Assembly: GCA_008704415.1 (NCBI GenBank)
Contig: VXIS01000008.1
Span: forward strand, 281,767-345,766
Direction of reading: 5' to 3'
Length of the DNA stretch: 64,000 nt
From: Sphaerosporella brunnea
Taxonomy: Eukaryota; Ascomycota; Pezizomycetes; Pezizales; Pyronemataceae
Numbering within the stretch: position 1 is the stretch's first letter; each line of letters opens with the position of its first letter. Positions 53,247 through 63,854 of the stretch are shown in pieces. The notes under the pieces were generated by a model. That model ran no database searches. It saw nothing but the letters and a program-made list of their open reading frames with translations, and was not told the origin of the DNA. The translations under genes and the position numbers were made by a program.

Positions 53247-55227
53247 ATGGAACATCCAGCATCTTGTTCGTGGTTTCCTTCTTGTTCCCCGGCCTGCAAG
53301 CCGGATTATCTTTCTCCATCTTCAGAAGCTCTTTCGGATCAGGGTTCAGCTGAGGAATCAATGGATGGAAACCACCTCTTAGTTACGTTTTCCGTCTCTG
53401 ACAGTCATAACAAGATTCAAACCCACGCACTGACCGATTGTGGAGCTACCGGTTTTGCCTTTATCGATGAAGAATTTGGCCACCAACATCATTTCCCGCA
53501 GTATGCACTACGCCTCCATCGCGCTATTGAGGTGATAGACAGTGAACTCATCTCATCCAGAGACATCACTCACCTCGTCAAGGTGGAGATGTCGATTGGC
53601 AGCCACCACGAAACATTGCAGGCCTTTGTCTCAAAACTGGGCCACTACCCTTTTGTCCTTGGCATTCCTTGGTTGAGGCACCATGGAGTGTCTTTCCGCT
53701 TCGCCTCAAACGACATCTCCTTCAACTCACCTTGTTGTGCAGGCTGCAGGACATCACATAAGCCTGCAAGTGTCAAAGGAGTAACCCCCGCCGCTCGACC
53801 TCTGGTCATTGCGATAGTCCCCACTACCTCCTTCCAATGTCTTGTCCCAAACAAGAAGCAACAATATGGTCAGGCCCCGGTTTTCTCGCTGCCACCCTAC
53901 GAAATCAACAAGGCGTTGGACCAGGCAGCATTTGACAAAGTGGATTCAAAATCATTGGTTGCTCAACAATATCATCAGTTCCTCCCACTCTTTTCGGAAG
54001 CTGTAGCCAACCACCTGCCAACTTATCGCCCATACAAGCACAAGATACCATTTACGGAGGGGTTCGAACCCACCTCTGGCCCCCTATGCTCGCTGTCTCG
54101 CCCGGAGCTGGAAGCCCTTGAGACATGGTTGGAGGAACACATATCCAAGGGCTTCATCGGAGCCTCCTTTTCATCCTCCATTGGTCGAATCATTTTTGTC
54201 AAAACGGTAGATGGATCTCTACGTCTGGTTGTTGATTACTGAGGGGTCAATCGTGAAGAATAGCTATCAACTCCCATTGGTACTTGAGACACCGATGAGG
54301 CTCTTCTCCAAAGCCCGCTGCTTTAGCAGGTTGGACGTTCGCGGGGGCGAGGAGTGGAAGACGGACTTTAGAACCCAATACGGACTATTTGAATCCCTGG
54401 TGATGCGATTCAATCTTACCACTGCCCCCACCAACTTCCATCGTTTGATAAACGACACCCTCTCACCGTTTTTGAACTGCTTCACCTCTGCCTCCTTAGA
54501 CGACATTCTACCCTATTTGGACACCTTTGAAAAGCACCAGGACAATATCCAACAGTTCCTTCGTCGGCTTTTGGAATCAGGGCAGCACCTCAAACTGGAG
54601 AAATGCGAGTTTCATGAATGGGAGGTCAAGTATCTCAAACTGATTATTGCCTTGCACGGCATACGGATGGACCCGGACAAGGTCGAAGCAGTGAGAGCTT
54701 GGCCAACCTCAAAGAAGCTGAAGGGTATCAGAGCCTTCCTTGGATTTGCCAACTTCTACCGTCGATTCATACACTCCTACTCGCAGGTAGTGCGGCCACT
54801 CACCCGTCTGAGTCGAAATGATGTGCCATTCCAATGGACCAAGACTGCACAGAAAGCCTTTGACAGCCTGAAGATGTTCTTCACTACCGCTTTAGTTCTT
54901 CTTTGCTTTAAGTACGACCGCGACATCGTCGTTGAAACAGATGCCTCCAACTACATCTCCGCTTGCATCCTCTCACAATATGACGCTTACAGCATTCTCC
55001 ACCCAGTTGCGTACTTCTCCAGGAAGAATGCCCCAGAAGAATGCAACTACAAAATTTATGATGAGGAGTTCGTGGCTATCGTCGGTGTATTTGAGGAGTC
55101 CATGCGGAAACTTCAATCAGTGGAGAATCCAATCCAGGTACTCACCGACCACAAGAATTTGGAGTATTTTACCACCACCAATCTCCTGAATCGACGTCAA
55201 CCTCAATGGTCTCGGTTCCTGTCGTAG
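53247..55227 (+). pseudogene. Gypsy A protease, reverse transcriptase, RNase H
   Basis: Protease: HALTDCGATGFAFIDEEF near 53430, with the DSG triad changed to DCG. RT: YRPYKHKIPFTEGFEPTSGP near 54030, SLRLVVDY followed by a stop at 54240, a frameshift, then CFSRLDVRGG, FNLTTAPTNFHRLINDTLSP and ASLDDILPYLDTFEKHQDN near 54500, where the catalytic YLDD has become SLDD. The connection domain AFLGFANFYRRFIHSYSQVV is near 54740. RNase H: RDIVVETDASNYISACILSQ near 54930 and VLTDHKNLEYFTT. Apart from the stop and one frameshift the frame is fairly well kept. Confidence 0.88.
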
Positions 55228-56036
55228 TTCAACTTCAAGATTGTTTGCGGTGGGAACATCGAACTTGCTAACTTGCAGATCAGGAGATCTGCCTAAGCAG
55301 CGGAATGAGTGCACAATTGAAAGTTTTTCTGTCGTCATAAAGCCCCACCATATTCTTCACCTTCTAGCCAAACGCCCCCCTGCACCGCCTCGTCTGCCAC
55401 CAGACCCGGCTCGCGATGAGAATCTACAACCCGACTCCAACCCAGATGCTACCAGGGTACCCCAAAGAGAGGAAGCTGTGACACTTGCCTGGCTGATCTG
55501 AGAAGCTTATGATTCGGACTTGTTTCCGTTTCAGGTCCTTCAAATGCTGGTTGAGCGAATACGCCACGTCTGTCAACACTCCTAAACCAGCTGTCACGCA
55601 CCCTACAGCATCCTGCGACCCTTCCCAATCCCGAAACGCTCCTGGCAGGACATATTGATGGACTTTGTCACCTGACTCCCATGGTCACAAGGTTGCGACG
55701 CCATCTGAGTCGTGGTCAATCGCCTGACGAAAGAGCGCCACCAAATCCCTTGCCGGACCAATGTCAATGCAGCGGTACTCGCTCATCCCTTCATCCAGCA
55801 CCGATTCCGCCTTTACCGCTTACCACTCACCATAGTTTCGGACCGCGGCCCACAGTTTGCATCAGACTTCTGGGAACGGCTTTGTTGAATGCTTTGACAC
55901 CTGCTATCAGGTTGATCTGTACCTACCCTCGCCGCCACATTGATGACTGAAGAGCCATGACCACTGCCACGACATTATCGGTGATCCACTTGCATCTTCA
56001 GACGGAACTCTTACGGGCCCAGATGAGGTATTGTGG
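55228..56036 (+). pseudogene. Gypsy A integrase, N-terminal and core part, decayed
   Basis: Scraps in changing frames: FNFKIVCGGNIELAN at 55230-55275, SWQDILMDFVT near 55640 (the first core Asp region), a VVVNRLTKERHQIPC piece at 55700-55760, and a piece around 55835-55900 that reads like the usual DRGPQFASDFWERL core with the second Asp. The last recognisable part resembles the region just before the third catalytic Glu, near 55985-56035. It then stops abruptly at the short LTR starting at 56042. Many stops. Confidence 0.7.
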
Positions 56037-56041
56037 GCAGG

Positions 56042-56161
56042 TGTCGCATCAGGAGGTGAAAGTCAGTTAGATTCCAGGACGAGTCCCCCTCGGTCTATAT
56101 ATACGAGATCCTGCGCCGAGTTGCCCAGCCTCAACCCTAAGTCACGTGCCCGCACTCCACA
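56042..56161 (-). repeat. Short LTR of Gypsy B (3' LTR), 120 bp
   Basis: TGTCGCATCAGGAGGTGAAA ... CCCGCACTCCACA on the + strand, TG...CA ended, with a central TCGGTCTATATATACGAG. It matches 61871-62001, which is 11 bp longer. Together they bracket the minus-strand Gypsy B. The LTR is unusually short. Confidence 0.7.
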
Positions 56162-56399
56162 CTCCGAAATCATATCCCTTCAATGATATCTTTGAGTGTC
56201 AACTCAAAGATCCAGAATCCAATAGAAGGAAAAAGACAACATGTACGACGTCTCCTCCGCACGCTTGCCCGCACTGTCTTTGGCCGTCCTCCACGCTTAT
56301 TCCAGTATTCTGGCAGTATCTCTGCTGCTTTTGTAAGATTTGCTTGCTGTTATCACGTGTTGTCGACCGTGTCTCATCCTTCCCATTTGACCTCTTACT

Positions 56400-57397
56400 C
56401 TCAGGCGCCTCCTTTGTCTTTGTCCGGCCTGTGTCCCAGAATCGGCTCCCCGACATAGGACGTTCCTGATCGGCTGCTGCGCATCGGTGGTGGTGGGGTA
56501 ACGTAGATACGCTCCTTATCCGTCTGATCAAGTTTCTGGCGGCTCAGGTTAACGACATCATGTATGGACATATCATTGGGAAGGTTCATCTCCACAGCGT
56601 TTGGGTTTCTCGTACCGACAACTGTATCGGGGCCCTAGTACCAGTGTACTAGCCGATGGCGCTCCCTGTCGCGCAGATCGTGCAAGGGCATTCAGCGGAC
56701 TTTCAGGATCGAAGCCCAAGTCGAGGCGGAAGGGCGTCATCTTGGTGGAGCGGTGAACCGAGCTGTTGTAGGCAAACTCCGTCAGAGGCAGCATCTCCTC
56801 CCAGTTGTCTGGGCTATGCGTTGCGTATGCCTTGAGGTATTTGGTGATTGTTTTGTTGCTGTTTTCCGCCAGTCCGTCGGTCTGTAGGTGAAAGGTGGTC
56901 AATTTCAACAGCTTCGTACCTATTTTCCGCGTCACTTCTGTTCAAAAGTCCTGAAAGCGTACGTCGCGGTTGGAGACAACCTCTTAGTTGACGACGGTCA
57001 TCACACAATCCTTCCCACTGGCTGAGTCTGGAAGATCTGTGATGAAGTCAACACCAACTCGTGACCATCGTCCGTTTGCAATTGGCAGAGGCTGGAGCAA
57101 CGCCATTTGCTTTTCCTGCTGCTCGTTAACCCGTTGGCACATGTCGCACCCTTCCACATAGCGCCGGACTGAATCTCACATCTGTGGCCAAAAAAAATCT
57201 TCACGCCAACTTATGTAAGTGCGATCTGGGCCAAAGTGACGCCCAGATGGGGTATCGTGAGCTTCGTGTAGGACGCGTCTTGTCAACGTCAGTGGAATGC
57301 AAAGGTATATTGGTAAACTGTCGTCGCTTTTTTTGTCAGTGTGGAACAACAGGCCATCACGTAGATAGTACCATTTGAATTTCAGCCATAGTTGACG
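56400..57397 (-). pseudogene. Gypsy B integrase, frameshifted
   Basis: From 57390 leftwards: a zinc-binding part (TRRVLHEAHDTPSGRHFGPD, then YVEGCDMCQRVNEQQEKQ), core pieces GRWSRVGVDFITDLPDSASG (first Asp) and CVMTVVN near 57000, and after a break LTTFHLQTDGLAENSNKTIT (the Glu) with HSPDNWEEMLPLTEFAYNSS at 56900-56760. The tail (56595-56401) ends KLDQTDKERIYV... without a clear chromodomain. Stops at several points, including at about 57177 and 56985. Confidence 0.8.
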
Positions 57398-58144
57398 TTA
57401 TGCTGTTGGCGCTGATGGGGGTGGGGCTCGAGGGTTGGGGTCGATCCACAGGTCTAGAATTGGTCCAAAGTACGTGTCCAGCTCTAGCTGCGTCTTCAAG
57501 TCCGCCAGCCACTCCTTGGTGGTAAGTGACAGCTCTGTCATCACCTGGCAACGTAGATGCAATACTCCTTCAACGTGTGCCTGCATCACTCCTGCCTGCT
57601 CACATCGATGGTCTGGTCTTTGCGACAAGGAATCGGCTATCTTATTTTTCGCTTCCGGTAGATGACGAACCTCGTAGTCATTGTTGTGAAACACTGACAG
57701 CGCGTCCATCTGCCAAATTGTCAAATGCGGCTGAGTAAGAATATGTAGAAGGGTAGCATGATGAGTATACACCATGAAATCTTTAACGGCTCCCTGCAAA
57801 TGACATTTGCAGTGAACAACTGCGTTCTGAATTGCCAACAACACCCAATCGTTGGCTGAGTAACGGGTTTGCGGATTGTGCAATTTGCGGCTGTGGTAGC
57901 CATTCAGCTTGGTCCTATCTTCCTGCGGCTGGGACAACACCGCCCCCACAGTGTACTGACTTGCGTCCGTATGCAAGATGAAGCAGTCCTCTTTGATGGG
58001 CAAGGCCAAGACTGGCGCGGTGCAGACGGCATGCTTCAACGCGTTGAATGCTCCTTGACATTCCTCAGTCCACTCAAACTGTGGGCGTTTAGTCTTGCGC
58101 TTGTCGGTTGTCATCCTGCTCATGTGATAGAGGGGCTGGGCCAT
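57398..58144 (-). pseudogene. Gypsy B RNase H and linker
   Basis: Open 248-codon minus frame: PQFEWTEECQGAFNALKHAV, then DCFILHTDASQYTVGAVLSQ with the RNase H Asp, RTKLNGYHSRKLHNPQTRYS, VYTHHATLLHILTQPHLT and DYEVRHLPEAKNKIADSLSQ (second half with the conserved D). The following linker reaches the integrase zinc domain. It belongs to the same polyprotein as the RT upstream but is separated from it by a stop and shift near 58170. Confidence 0.85.
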
Positions 58145-58169
58145 ATGAGCGTAGTTGTCGATGAACTTC

Positions 58170-59067
58170 GGTAGTAACAGGTTAACCCGAGAAACTCGCG
58201 TACCTCTTTTTCATTTTCTGGTTGAGGTCAATCCCGTACTGCTGCTGTCTTGTGTTCCTGTGTGTGTTTTCCGCTGCCAGATACCGTGAAGCCGCAAAAC
58301 TCAACTTGTGCCTGAGCCCATTCGCGCTTGCTCGGCTTTACCCTCAATTCTTGGTCTAGCAACGCCTTTGAGACTCTGCGAACGTGCTGTAAGTGCTCCC
58401 CTATTGAGCGGCTGTGTGTCAACACGTCATCCAGGTACGTCGCTACGAACCGTCGCATCGTAGGGGTCAGTAGTCTGTCCGTCATCCTCATGCACTGGCT
58501 AGCAGCGTTGGCCAGTCCGGACGGCAACACACGCCATTCGTAGAGGTCAAACTTTGTCGTAAACCCGGTCTTGTGGCGATTGCCCACCGCAATACGTATT
58601 TGGTGGTAACCGCTAACAAGGTCAAGCTTGGAAAATACCGTGGAACCCTTCAATCCATTAAAGAGATCCTCGATGTGAGGTAGGGGGTTGGGATCCTTAA
58701 TGGTGATCCTGTTGACCGCCGTGTAGTCGATGCACATTTGCAGTTCTCCATTTGCTTTTGGCACAAGCAAGACCGGCAATCGGTAGCCGCTGGAAGACAG
58801 CGTGATCCATCCATTTCGAATTGCTTTATCCAGGAGCCTTCGCAGCCCTGCTTCCTCCTTTGGGAATATACGATTAGGTGACGGAAACGGACGCTTTGCT
58901 CCCTCTTCAACAATGATTCGAAATTCGTGGCCGCCTTCCTTTGCGTTGTGGTATGTTGCCTCATCCAACAAGCCGTGAAAGCAGAATTCCCGCCACATAG
59001 CAGTCATCTCGTCAGGTGGCGCTTGCTCTTCCTTCTTGTACACCCGGATAAAGAATGCCTTCTTCAC
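58170..59067 (-). pseudogene. Gypsy B reverse transcriptase, catalytic core intact
   Basis: Open 280-codon frame with all main RT blocks: GAKRPFPSPNRIFPKEEAGL, VLLVPKANGELQMCIDYTAV, FSKLDLVSGYHQIRI, KTGFTTKFDLYEWRVLPSGL and the catalytic VATYLDDVLTHS (YLDD kept) at about 58455-58425. The frame ends near 58228 at the C-terminal thumb/connection part. Stops upstream (59074) and downstream separate it from protease and RNase H, so no polyprotein could be made. Confidence 0.88.
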
Positions 59068-59073
59068 CAGCAG

Positions 59074-59634
59074 TCAATCAACCTTTTGAAGATCGTCCCG
59101 GAGTATGATTTCGACGCGCATCAGGCGAGCTTGCTTGCGCATTGTTATTGAACTTCTATCCTGCAAGCGCAGTCCTTGAAGATAGTGTGTGTGTCCCCCA
59201 TCATGCCGCTCCTCCCATGATTGATCCGACACCCACATCGTATTGATGTCGTGGTCAATGTGGTGACAACCATTGCTGTCACGCATTCAGCGCTTCACCA
59301 AGACAACATGGAATCCCTTGACGTTGTATGACGTGAAGTTTGCTTGGTATGTGTAGGATCCTATATGGAGGTCAAGGCGCACCCATTGCTGTTTCACGAT
59401 CTGATCCTGTGTGTTCGCATCTGCAGTTGCCACCACCATCCAACCTGCATCTTCCACGTCCAGTTTTGTGCCCTCACGGCGTAATCCCTCTGTAAAACTT
59501 CTGGACACAGAGTTTTCGGACCCGCCGTGATCTTTAACTGTTTTTGCTGCTTTTGAATGCCATTTATCACGTACAGACTCAGGAAATTGTTGCTTGCCTC
59601 TAAAGGGGAGGAGGTGAGCCACTGAGTCAGACAA
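59074..59634 (-). pseudogene. Gypsy B protease, degraded
   Basis: The frame from 59634 reads VKDHGGSENSVSRSFTEGLR, where the usual DSGAS(E)NFVSRS protease motif is changed to DHGGSENSVSRS, so the catalytic triad is lost. It continues with DAGWMVVATADANTQDQIVK and, after a stop near 59287, INTMWVSDQSWEERHDGGHT. The two pieces are in register with normal retropepsin spacing. Confidence 0.75.
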
Positions 59635-59687
59635 CCGCGTTATCTGCTACCGATGATACTCAGTAAAACGTTTAAATTTCGTGCTAG

Positions 59688-60872
59688 TTACGCCAGTATT
59701 AGGAATTCCTTTCGGCGGCTTGCTTCCAGCAAGCAGTCCCCCTCCTCATTTCCCGAATCCGACCGGGCCAGATCCTCATCGGAATCTTGGTAACCATTAT
59801 CTGCCTGATCCTCTTGTGGGGAAATGCGGTGCTGATTCACGTGCTTCACAGACTTTAAAGCCAGTGCGATGCGGCCTTTCTTAGTGCCAGGCTGCTTCCC
59901 ACTCTTGGGGGCTTCTATCACCGCCTTCTGTACCTGCAACAATTTTACCAAGGTACCCTGCATTTCTGGCAAACACAGCTTGCCCACGTGAGGGCAGTCT
60001 CGTGCCTGGTGTCCCTTTTTGTGGCAACTGTAGCATGTCATTTCCCCCACCTGGGAGTTTGTGTCTGTCCTACCTTCCATGCGCTTCAAGCTTCCCTTGG
60101 TCGGCGTACCACCGGCTCCCACCTTCGGCCCCGTCCCCGTGTTTCTCTTCTCCTTGTCCTTTGCTGCTGCGCTACCTACTGATTCAGGTTGAATTGCGTC
60201 CGGCTCGGCTACCTGCAGCATGTATTGCTTCATCGTCCAATGCTTGTGCATGCTTTGGGTCATGTTGAATGTGGCTGCAACCCTCTTGTTTGTCTGGATC
60301 TTTGCACGGTAGGAATCAAGCAAGAGGTTGGGTGGCATCAGTGCGTAAGGATTCAATTGTGCCTGGAGCGCTTGAAATGGGCCCGTAAATGTTGCGGCGC
60401 GCTTGGAACGCTTGATGCTAAGGGCTTCCCATTCGTTCTTGAGTTGGCTGAGTGCATCGGCTGGCGTGAAGTGTCTTAGGAATGAAGCGGTAAAGGTATA
60501 CCAATCCGGACACATAGCACGTGAGAAGTTGTCGTCAGCCCACAGCGACGCCCCGTCCCTAAGCTGTAACATCGCTGCCAAGGTCCATCCTTCCGTTAGG
60601 ATAATCCAGTGGGAATCCACAGAGGCCAGCTCCGTTGCTAGTACTTCCAAGTACCGCGCCAAGCTGTTGATGAAGGTACGGGCCGGCTCCAGATCCTGCT
60701 TAGTGCCATCAAAGATAGGAACCCCAGGCGTCATGATTGTAAAGGTACTCGTTCTGGCTGGAGGAAGGTCTGTGCGGGTTGGGAGAGCTTGCTTTGTGGG
60801 GTGAAATGGGCTCTGCTCTCTGTTAGGGCGTAATGGCAGTGCAGTTGAACAGACCAGTATCGCCTCCTGCAT
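59688..60872 (-). CDS. Gypsy B Gag, intact open frame, 394 codons
   Basis: Forms the retroelement capsid and binds its RNA. ATG at 60872. Residues about 46-200 are the capsid-like domain (GVPIFDGTKQDLEPARTFIN, WADDNFSRAMCPDWYTFTAS, FTPADALSQLKNEWEALSIK). At about 286-299 is one CCHC knuckle, CYSCHKKGHQARDC. An acidic C-terminus follows (EDQADNGYQDSDEDLARSDS). It is the only full-length retroelement frame in the window. It ends shortly before the broken protease. Presence of an intact gag does not make the element active. Confidence 0.8.
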   Translation of the reverse strand: MQEAILVCSTALPLRPNREQSPFHPTKQALPTRTDLPPARTSTFTIMTPGVPIFDGTKQDLEPARTFINSLARYLEVLATELASVDSHWIILTEGWTLAAMLQLRDGASLWADDNFSRAMCPDWYTFTASFLRHFTPADALSQLKNEWEALSIKRSKRAATFTGPFQALQAQLNPYALMPPNLLLDSYRAKIQTNKRVAATFNMTQSMHKHWTMKQYMLQVAEPDAIQPESVGSAAAKDKEKRNTGTGPKVGAGGTPTKGSLKRMEGRTDTNSQVGEMTCYSCHKKGHQARDCPHVGKLCLPEMQGTLVKLLQVQKAVIEAPKSGKQPGTKKGRIALALKSVKHVNQHRISPQEDQADNGYQDSDEDLARSDSGNEEGDCLLEASRRKEFLILA

Positions 60873-60981
60873 CGTGTCTTACTCCGTGACAGGTAACAGT
60901 CCATGAGGCTCTGTTTATACTCCGGGAATTTTTAAGTATTCGGACACGCAGTTTACGCGGCTTTGGATGGATTTGTACGGC

Positions 60982-61503
60982 TTAGAGGACCTCCGCCGAG
61001 TTCCCCATCAGCTCCCAATCGTTATTACGGTCATCTCCTGGAGCTACCAGCATTACCCAATCTATTGGCCACATCATGGCACGTACAATAATCTGTAGAG
61101 GTAGGTGTTTGAGCCAGTATGAGGGAGGGCAACTGGTGGACAATCCCTGGAAAAAGGCGGGTAAATTACGTGTCCAAATAATTACAAATTCCCCGAGTAT
61201 TGCTAACATAGCTGGACCAACGCGTGAAGAAATGGCGTGGGTCGCTGGGGTTACGACAGGATCAGCGCTAGTTCCAAGGCAACGTCCAAGTGCAGCGATT
61301 TGGGCGTTGGCTATGCAACGCTCCCTTGTCAGCTGCTCCACCTTAGTTTTAAGTTCTCGCGCCTCCTCAACGTGTTCGTTTCTGTGCCGGTTTTCTGACA
61401 CTGCCAGAAGGGTTGCTTGCTCCGTGATTCTGTGGTTTTCCACTTGGTTGGTTGTAGAGGTCGTCCTGCAAGCCTTCAATCTGGTCCAGAAGCTTGTCTT
61501 CAA
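60982..61503 (-). CDS. Leader ORF of Gypsy B with coiled coil, uncertain
   Basis: A minus frame of 173 codons lies between the 5' LTR and gag. Its first codon is TTG. It contains a helical charged stretch (HVEEARELKTKVEQLTRERC) typical of a coiled coil, then LGRCLGTSADP and a hydrophobic end. Some chromoviral Gag proteins carry an N-terminal coiled coil, so this may be a separated Gag N-terminus. It could also be host sequence. Confidence 0.35.
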   Translation of the reverse strand: MKTSFWTRLKACRTTSTTNQVENHRITEQATLLAVSENRHRNEHVEEARELKTKVEQLTRERCIANAQIAALGRCLGTSADPVVTPATHAISSRVGPAMLAILGEFVIIWTRNLPAFFQGLSTSCPPSYWLKHLPLQIIVRAMMWPIDWVMLVAPGDDRNNDWELMGNSAEVL

Positions 61504-61865
61504 TAGTGCGAGCCCATGCTAATGCTTAGGTAGGCATTGCCTCAACTACCACACTCGGTACGGACAACCGCAGCGTCTCTCGCTGCCTTCAGTGTTCCAT
61601 GCTGCGGGTACCCGTCGTGCTCACCTTAAACGTGCAATGCTCATCCTGAATGAGGTATGTATACAAGGTTCCCGAGGGAGAGGTGTCGGCTTCGTCGGCT
61701 GGCTTGGTCCTGGTCAGCGACGCCATTGTGGCACTAGTTTTTTCTTGGGTTATTTCGCCGGAGTATGCTCTCGTAGAATGCGGAAGTGAATCTGGTCGTC
61801 CGTGAAATAGGCGCGGACGGCAGGTCTGCTTGCCCTATTCACAGCAAGTGCTGATACCAATATGG
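61504..61865 (-). other. Gypsy B untranslated leader
   Basis: Between the leader ORF and the 5' LTR. Contains the putative primer-binding site near 61856-61840 on the minus strand. No other feature seen. Confidence 0.4.
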
Positions 61866-61870
61866 GGAGG

Positions 61871-62001
61871 TGTCGCGTCAGATGGTGAAAGAGAGTTAGA
61901 TTCTAGCATGAGTCCCCCTCGGTCTATATATACATGATCCTCCGCGGAGCCGCCGTGCCTCCGCCGAGCTTCGACCCCAAGTCAGGTGCCCGCACTCCAC
62001 A
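61871..62001 (-). repeat. Short LTR of Gypsy B (5' LTR), 131 bp
   Basis: TGTCGCGTCAGATGGTGAAA ... CCCGCACTCCACA, with GGTCTATATATACATGATCC in the middle. Partner of 56042-56161. Confidence 0.7.
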
Positions 62002-62537
62002 ATCAGACAAGTATCAGAACAATGCCGAGGAGCATCTCATACTGGCTCCGGAGTACCTAGTTGGAGACAAGATTTGCCTTGACGGTCGGAATTGAAAGGC
62101 TCGGCGTCCAGCCAGCAAACTGGACAACAAGCTCCATGGGCCGTTTGAGGTTACCGGGAAGGTCTCGGCATACACCTACTGCCTCCGACTGGACGAAGCC
62201 TTGCACGTCCATCCTGTCTTCCACGTCTCCCTCCTGAAACCGGTACCCAACGACGCCTATCCAAGGCAACAATAGGACCCCCTACCTCTGGTAGGGATTG
62301 AGAGCAAGCAGAAGTGATTGGTCAATTGGATACCGGCCTCACGACTTCACGGACTGTGGTGTAAACTCCAGTACTTCATCATGTTTACCGGCTGTGATCA
62401 GTCGAAGTGGCAACTAGCTGAGCCAGTCGACAGTCTAAAATCTATTAATCATTTCCACAAGGCAGATCCGCACAAGCCAAGGCCTTTGCCAGAGGATGAA
62501 TCAGCATCGCTGTGGCTAAGCCATAGGAGGGAGATAC
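62002..62537 (+). pseudogene. Gypsy A integrase C-terminus and chromodomain-like tail
   Basis: Reads LILAPEYLVGDKICLDGRN, then a stop, then KLDNKLHGPFEVTGKVSAYT and HVHPVFHVSLLKPVPNDAY, the GPF/Y-type C-terminal domain of Gypsy integrases. After two further stops, LQYFIMFTGCDQSKWQLAEP fits a decayed chromodomain, ending at about 62537 in a purine-rich tract (AGGAGGGAGATAC) just before the LTR. Relative to the part ending at 56036, about 100 residues of integrase are missing, so a deletion accompanied the split, or the two parts are from different copies. Confidence 0.75.
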
Positions 62538-62870
62538 TGTAACGGCGGGAGGCTGGATTAGGGTTGTGCGGCCCTCTGTTGAGGATTGGCGTAGAGGCTG
62601 TGCCAAGGTTATATTCGGCTACCATGTGGCGCGGCACACTGCGGTCACAGGGACGGTATAAGGGGTTTTCGCTTTTGCATGGTTGTTTGTTTTCCTTTTT
62701 TCGTCACTGAACCTTTGTATGTCAATTTGAGTACCTTCGTTCCAATTTGAACCCAGACCGTATGCGTTGCCCCTCTCGCCTTGCCTCCGGATCCTTTTGT
62801 TCCTAAACCCGTCCGATAACCCTCTGTACACGAGTGCACGAGCCGCCATTAAACAGAAAATGAGCACAGC
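62538..62870 (+). repeat. Gypsy A 3' LTR, probably truncated
   Basis: Starts TGTAACGGCGGGAGG right after the polypurine tract. Contains GGACGGTATAAGGGG, a TATA-like promoter, and then TGAGTACCTTCGTTCCAATT. It is homologous to the minus-strand LTR at 51051-51402, from which the 3' end differs. A TG...CA right end and target duplication were not found. Confidence 0.7.
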
Positions 62871-62875
62871 TTTCT

Positions 62876-63790
62876 ACCTTTAAACGGATGGTCTCGCTGA
62901 AAGTGCCAATGGGGTTATTGAACGCTTCCTAAAGGCATACATAGCATCAGACCCTCAACCCTGAGATTGACACCTGCCAATTGTGGAATTCACTTCTAAT
63001 GTTTCTCAATACAAAGCATTAAAGATGGAACCCTTTGTTGTGGATATTGGCCGCATACCAAGTCTATCATTGGATTTGGAACTCACAATGCAAGCACAAG
63101 TCAATACTGATTCTCCCAGCGGACACAACTTTCTTCACCATCTGGCTACTGTGTTGCGTAAGCTTGAGCAATTCTAACAAGACGCTCAGGTTGACATTGT
63201 CATCAAGTCTAACAAGTGCAGTTGTCCTCATCCATTTAAAGTAGGGGACTCTGTGTTCATTGACACCCCGAAGCTACTGATTGGATATGCAAACCTGCAA
63301 CATTATCAGGATGATGATTCAGGTGGCCGCACCAGTTAGAAATTTCAGCTTGAATTTTCTGGCCCATTTACCATATTGGAACCGCACAGCAAAGCGCCCA
63401 CACTTGATATCACCAAAAATTCGTTACAACCTCTCACTTACAATGTTAACCACCTTTGGCCTGATAGGGTTGACCGCAACCGTGCTCACATACCACCCAC
63501 TGATCTTCGCTCAACCAAAGCGGGTGCCCAGTACCAGGTGGAGAAACTTCCAAACCACAGAGGAAACTTAGTGAGAACACTTCAATAGCATGGCAAATGG
63601 GGAGGCCAGGATTTGCGTGACGCAGACTGGCAACCATTAGCCGATCTTGGCAATGAATGTAAGCGATTCCTGTGAGAATATCGCCAAACACATGGGCGGG
63701 GAATATATAAGTGCATGCTGGAAGAAGACAACTAAGCTGAAGAGTTGAAGAACGCCATCATCGAGATCAAGCGTCGGGCATAGATAAAGC
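62876..63790 (+). pseudogene. Gypsy C integrase C-terminal part and chromodomain
   Basis: Begins within the integrase core: TDGLAESANGVIERFLKAYI (with the third acidic residue), then HLPIVEFTSNVSQYKALKME, the GPF-type block QLEFSGPFTILEPHSKAPTL and VNHLWPDRVDRNR, and a chromodomain-like piece (AGAQYQVEKLPNHRGN ... KWGGQDLRDADWQPLADLGN) near 63520-63670. Five or more stops interrupt it. The different sequence shows a Gypsy lineage distinct from A and B. Its 5' portion is absent, abutting the LTR of Gypsy A. Confidence 0.75.
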
Positions 63791-63854
63791 AAAGGTTAGG
63801 CTTCTCTGATTTGTTTTTTTTCCATTCATAGCGCTGGTTTCATGAAACAGGCAG

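Larger units (their letters stand above)
56042..62001 (-). mobile_element. Gypsy B retrotransposon, inactive, about 5.96 kb
   Basis: Coding runs leftwards: leader, gag (60872-59688), protease, RT, RNase H, integrase, C-terminal tail, between short direct LTRs at 61871-62001 and 56042-56161. Inside the 5' LTR the minus strand reads TTGGTATCAGCACTTGC, like the usual initiator-Met tRNA primer site TGGTATCAGAGC. Sequence on the two outer sides belongs to the same kind of + strand Gypsy (A). Exact 5-bp target duplications were not found (GCAGG versus ATCAG). Confidence 0.75.

Noticed and set aside
54060..54075. GGTTCGAACCC as a tRNA T-loop
   Set aside because: It lies inside the Gypsy A RT reading frame and no acceptor or anticodon stem fits around it.
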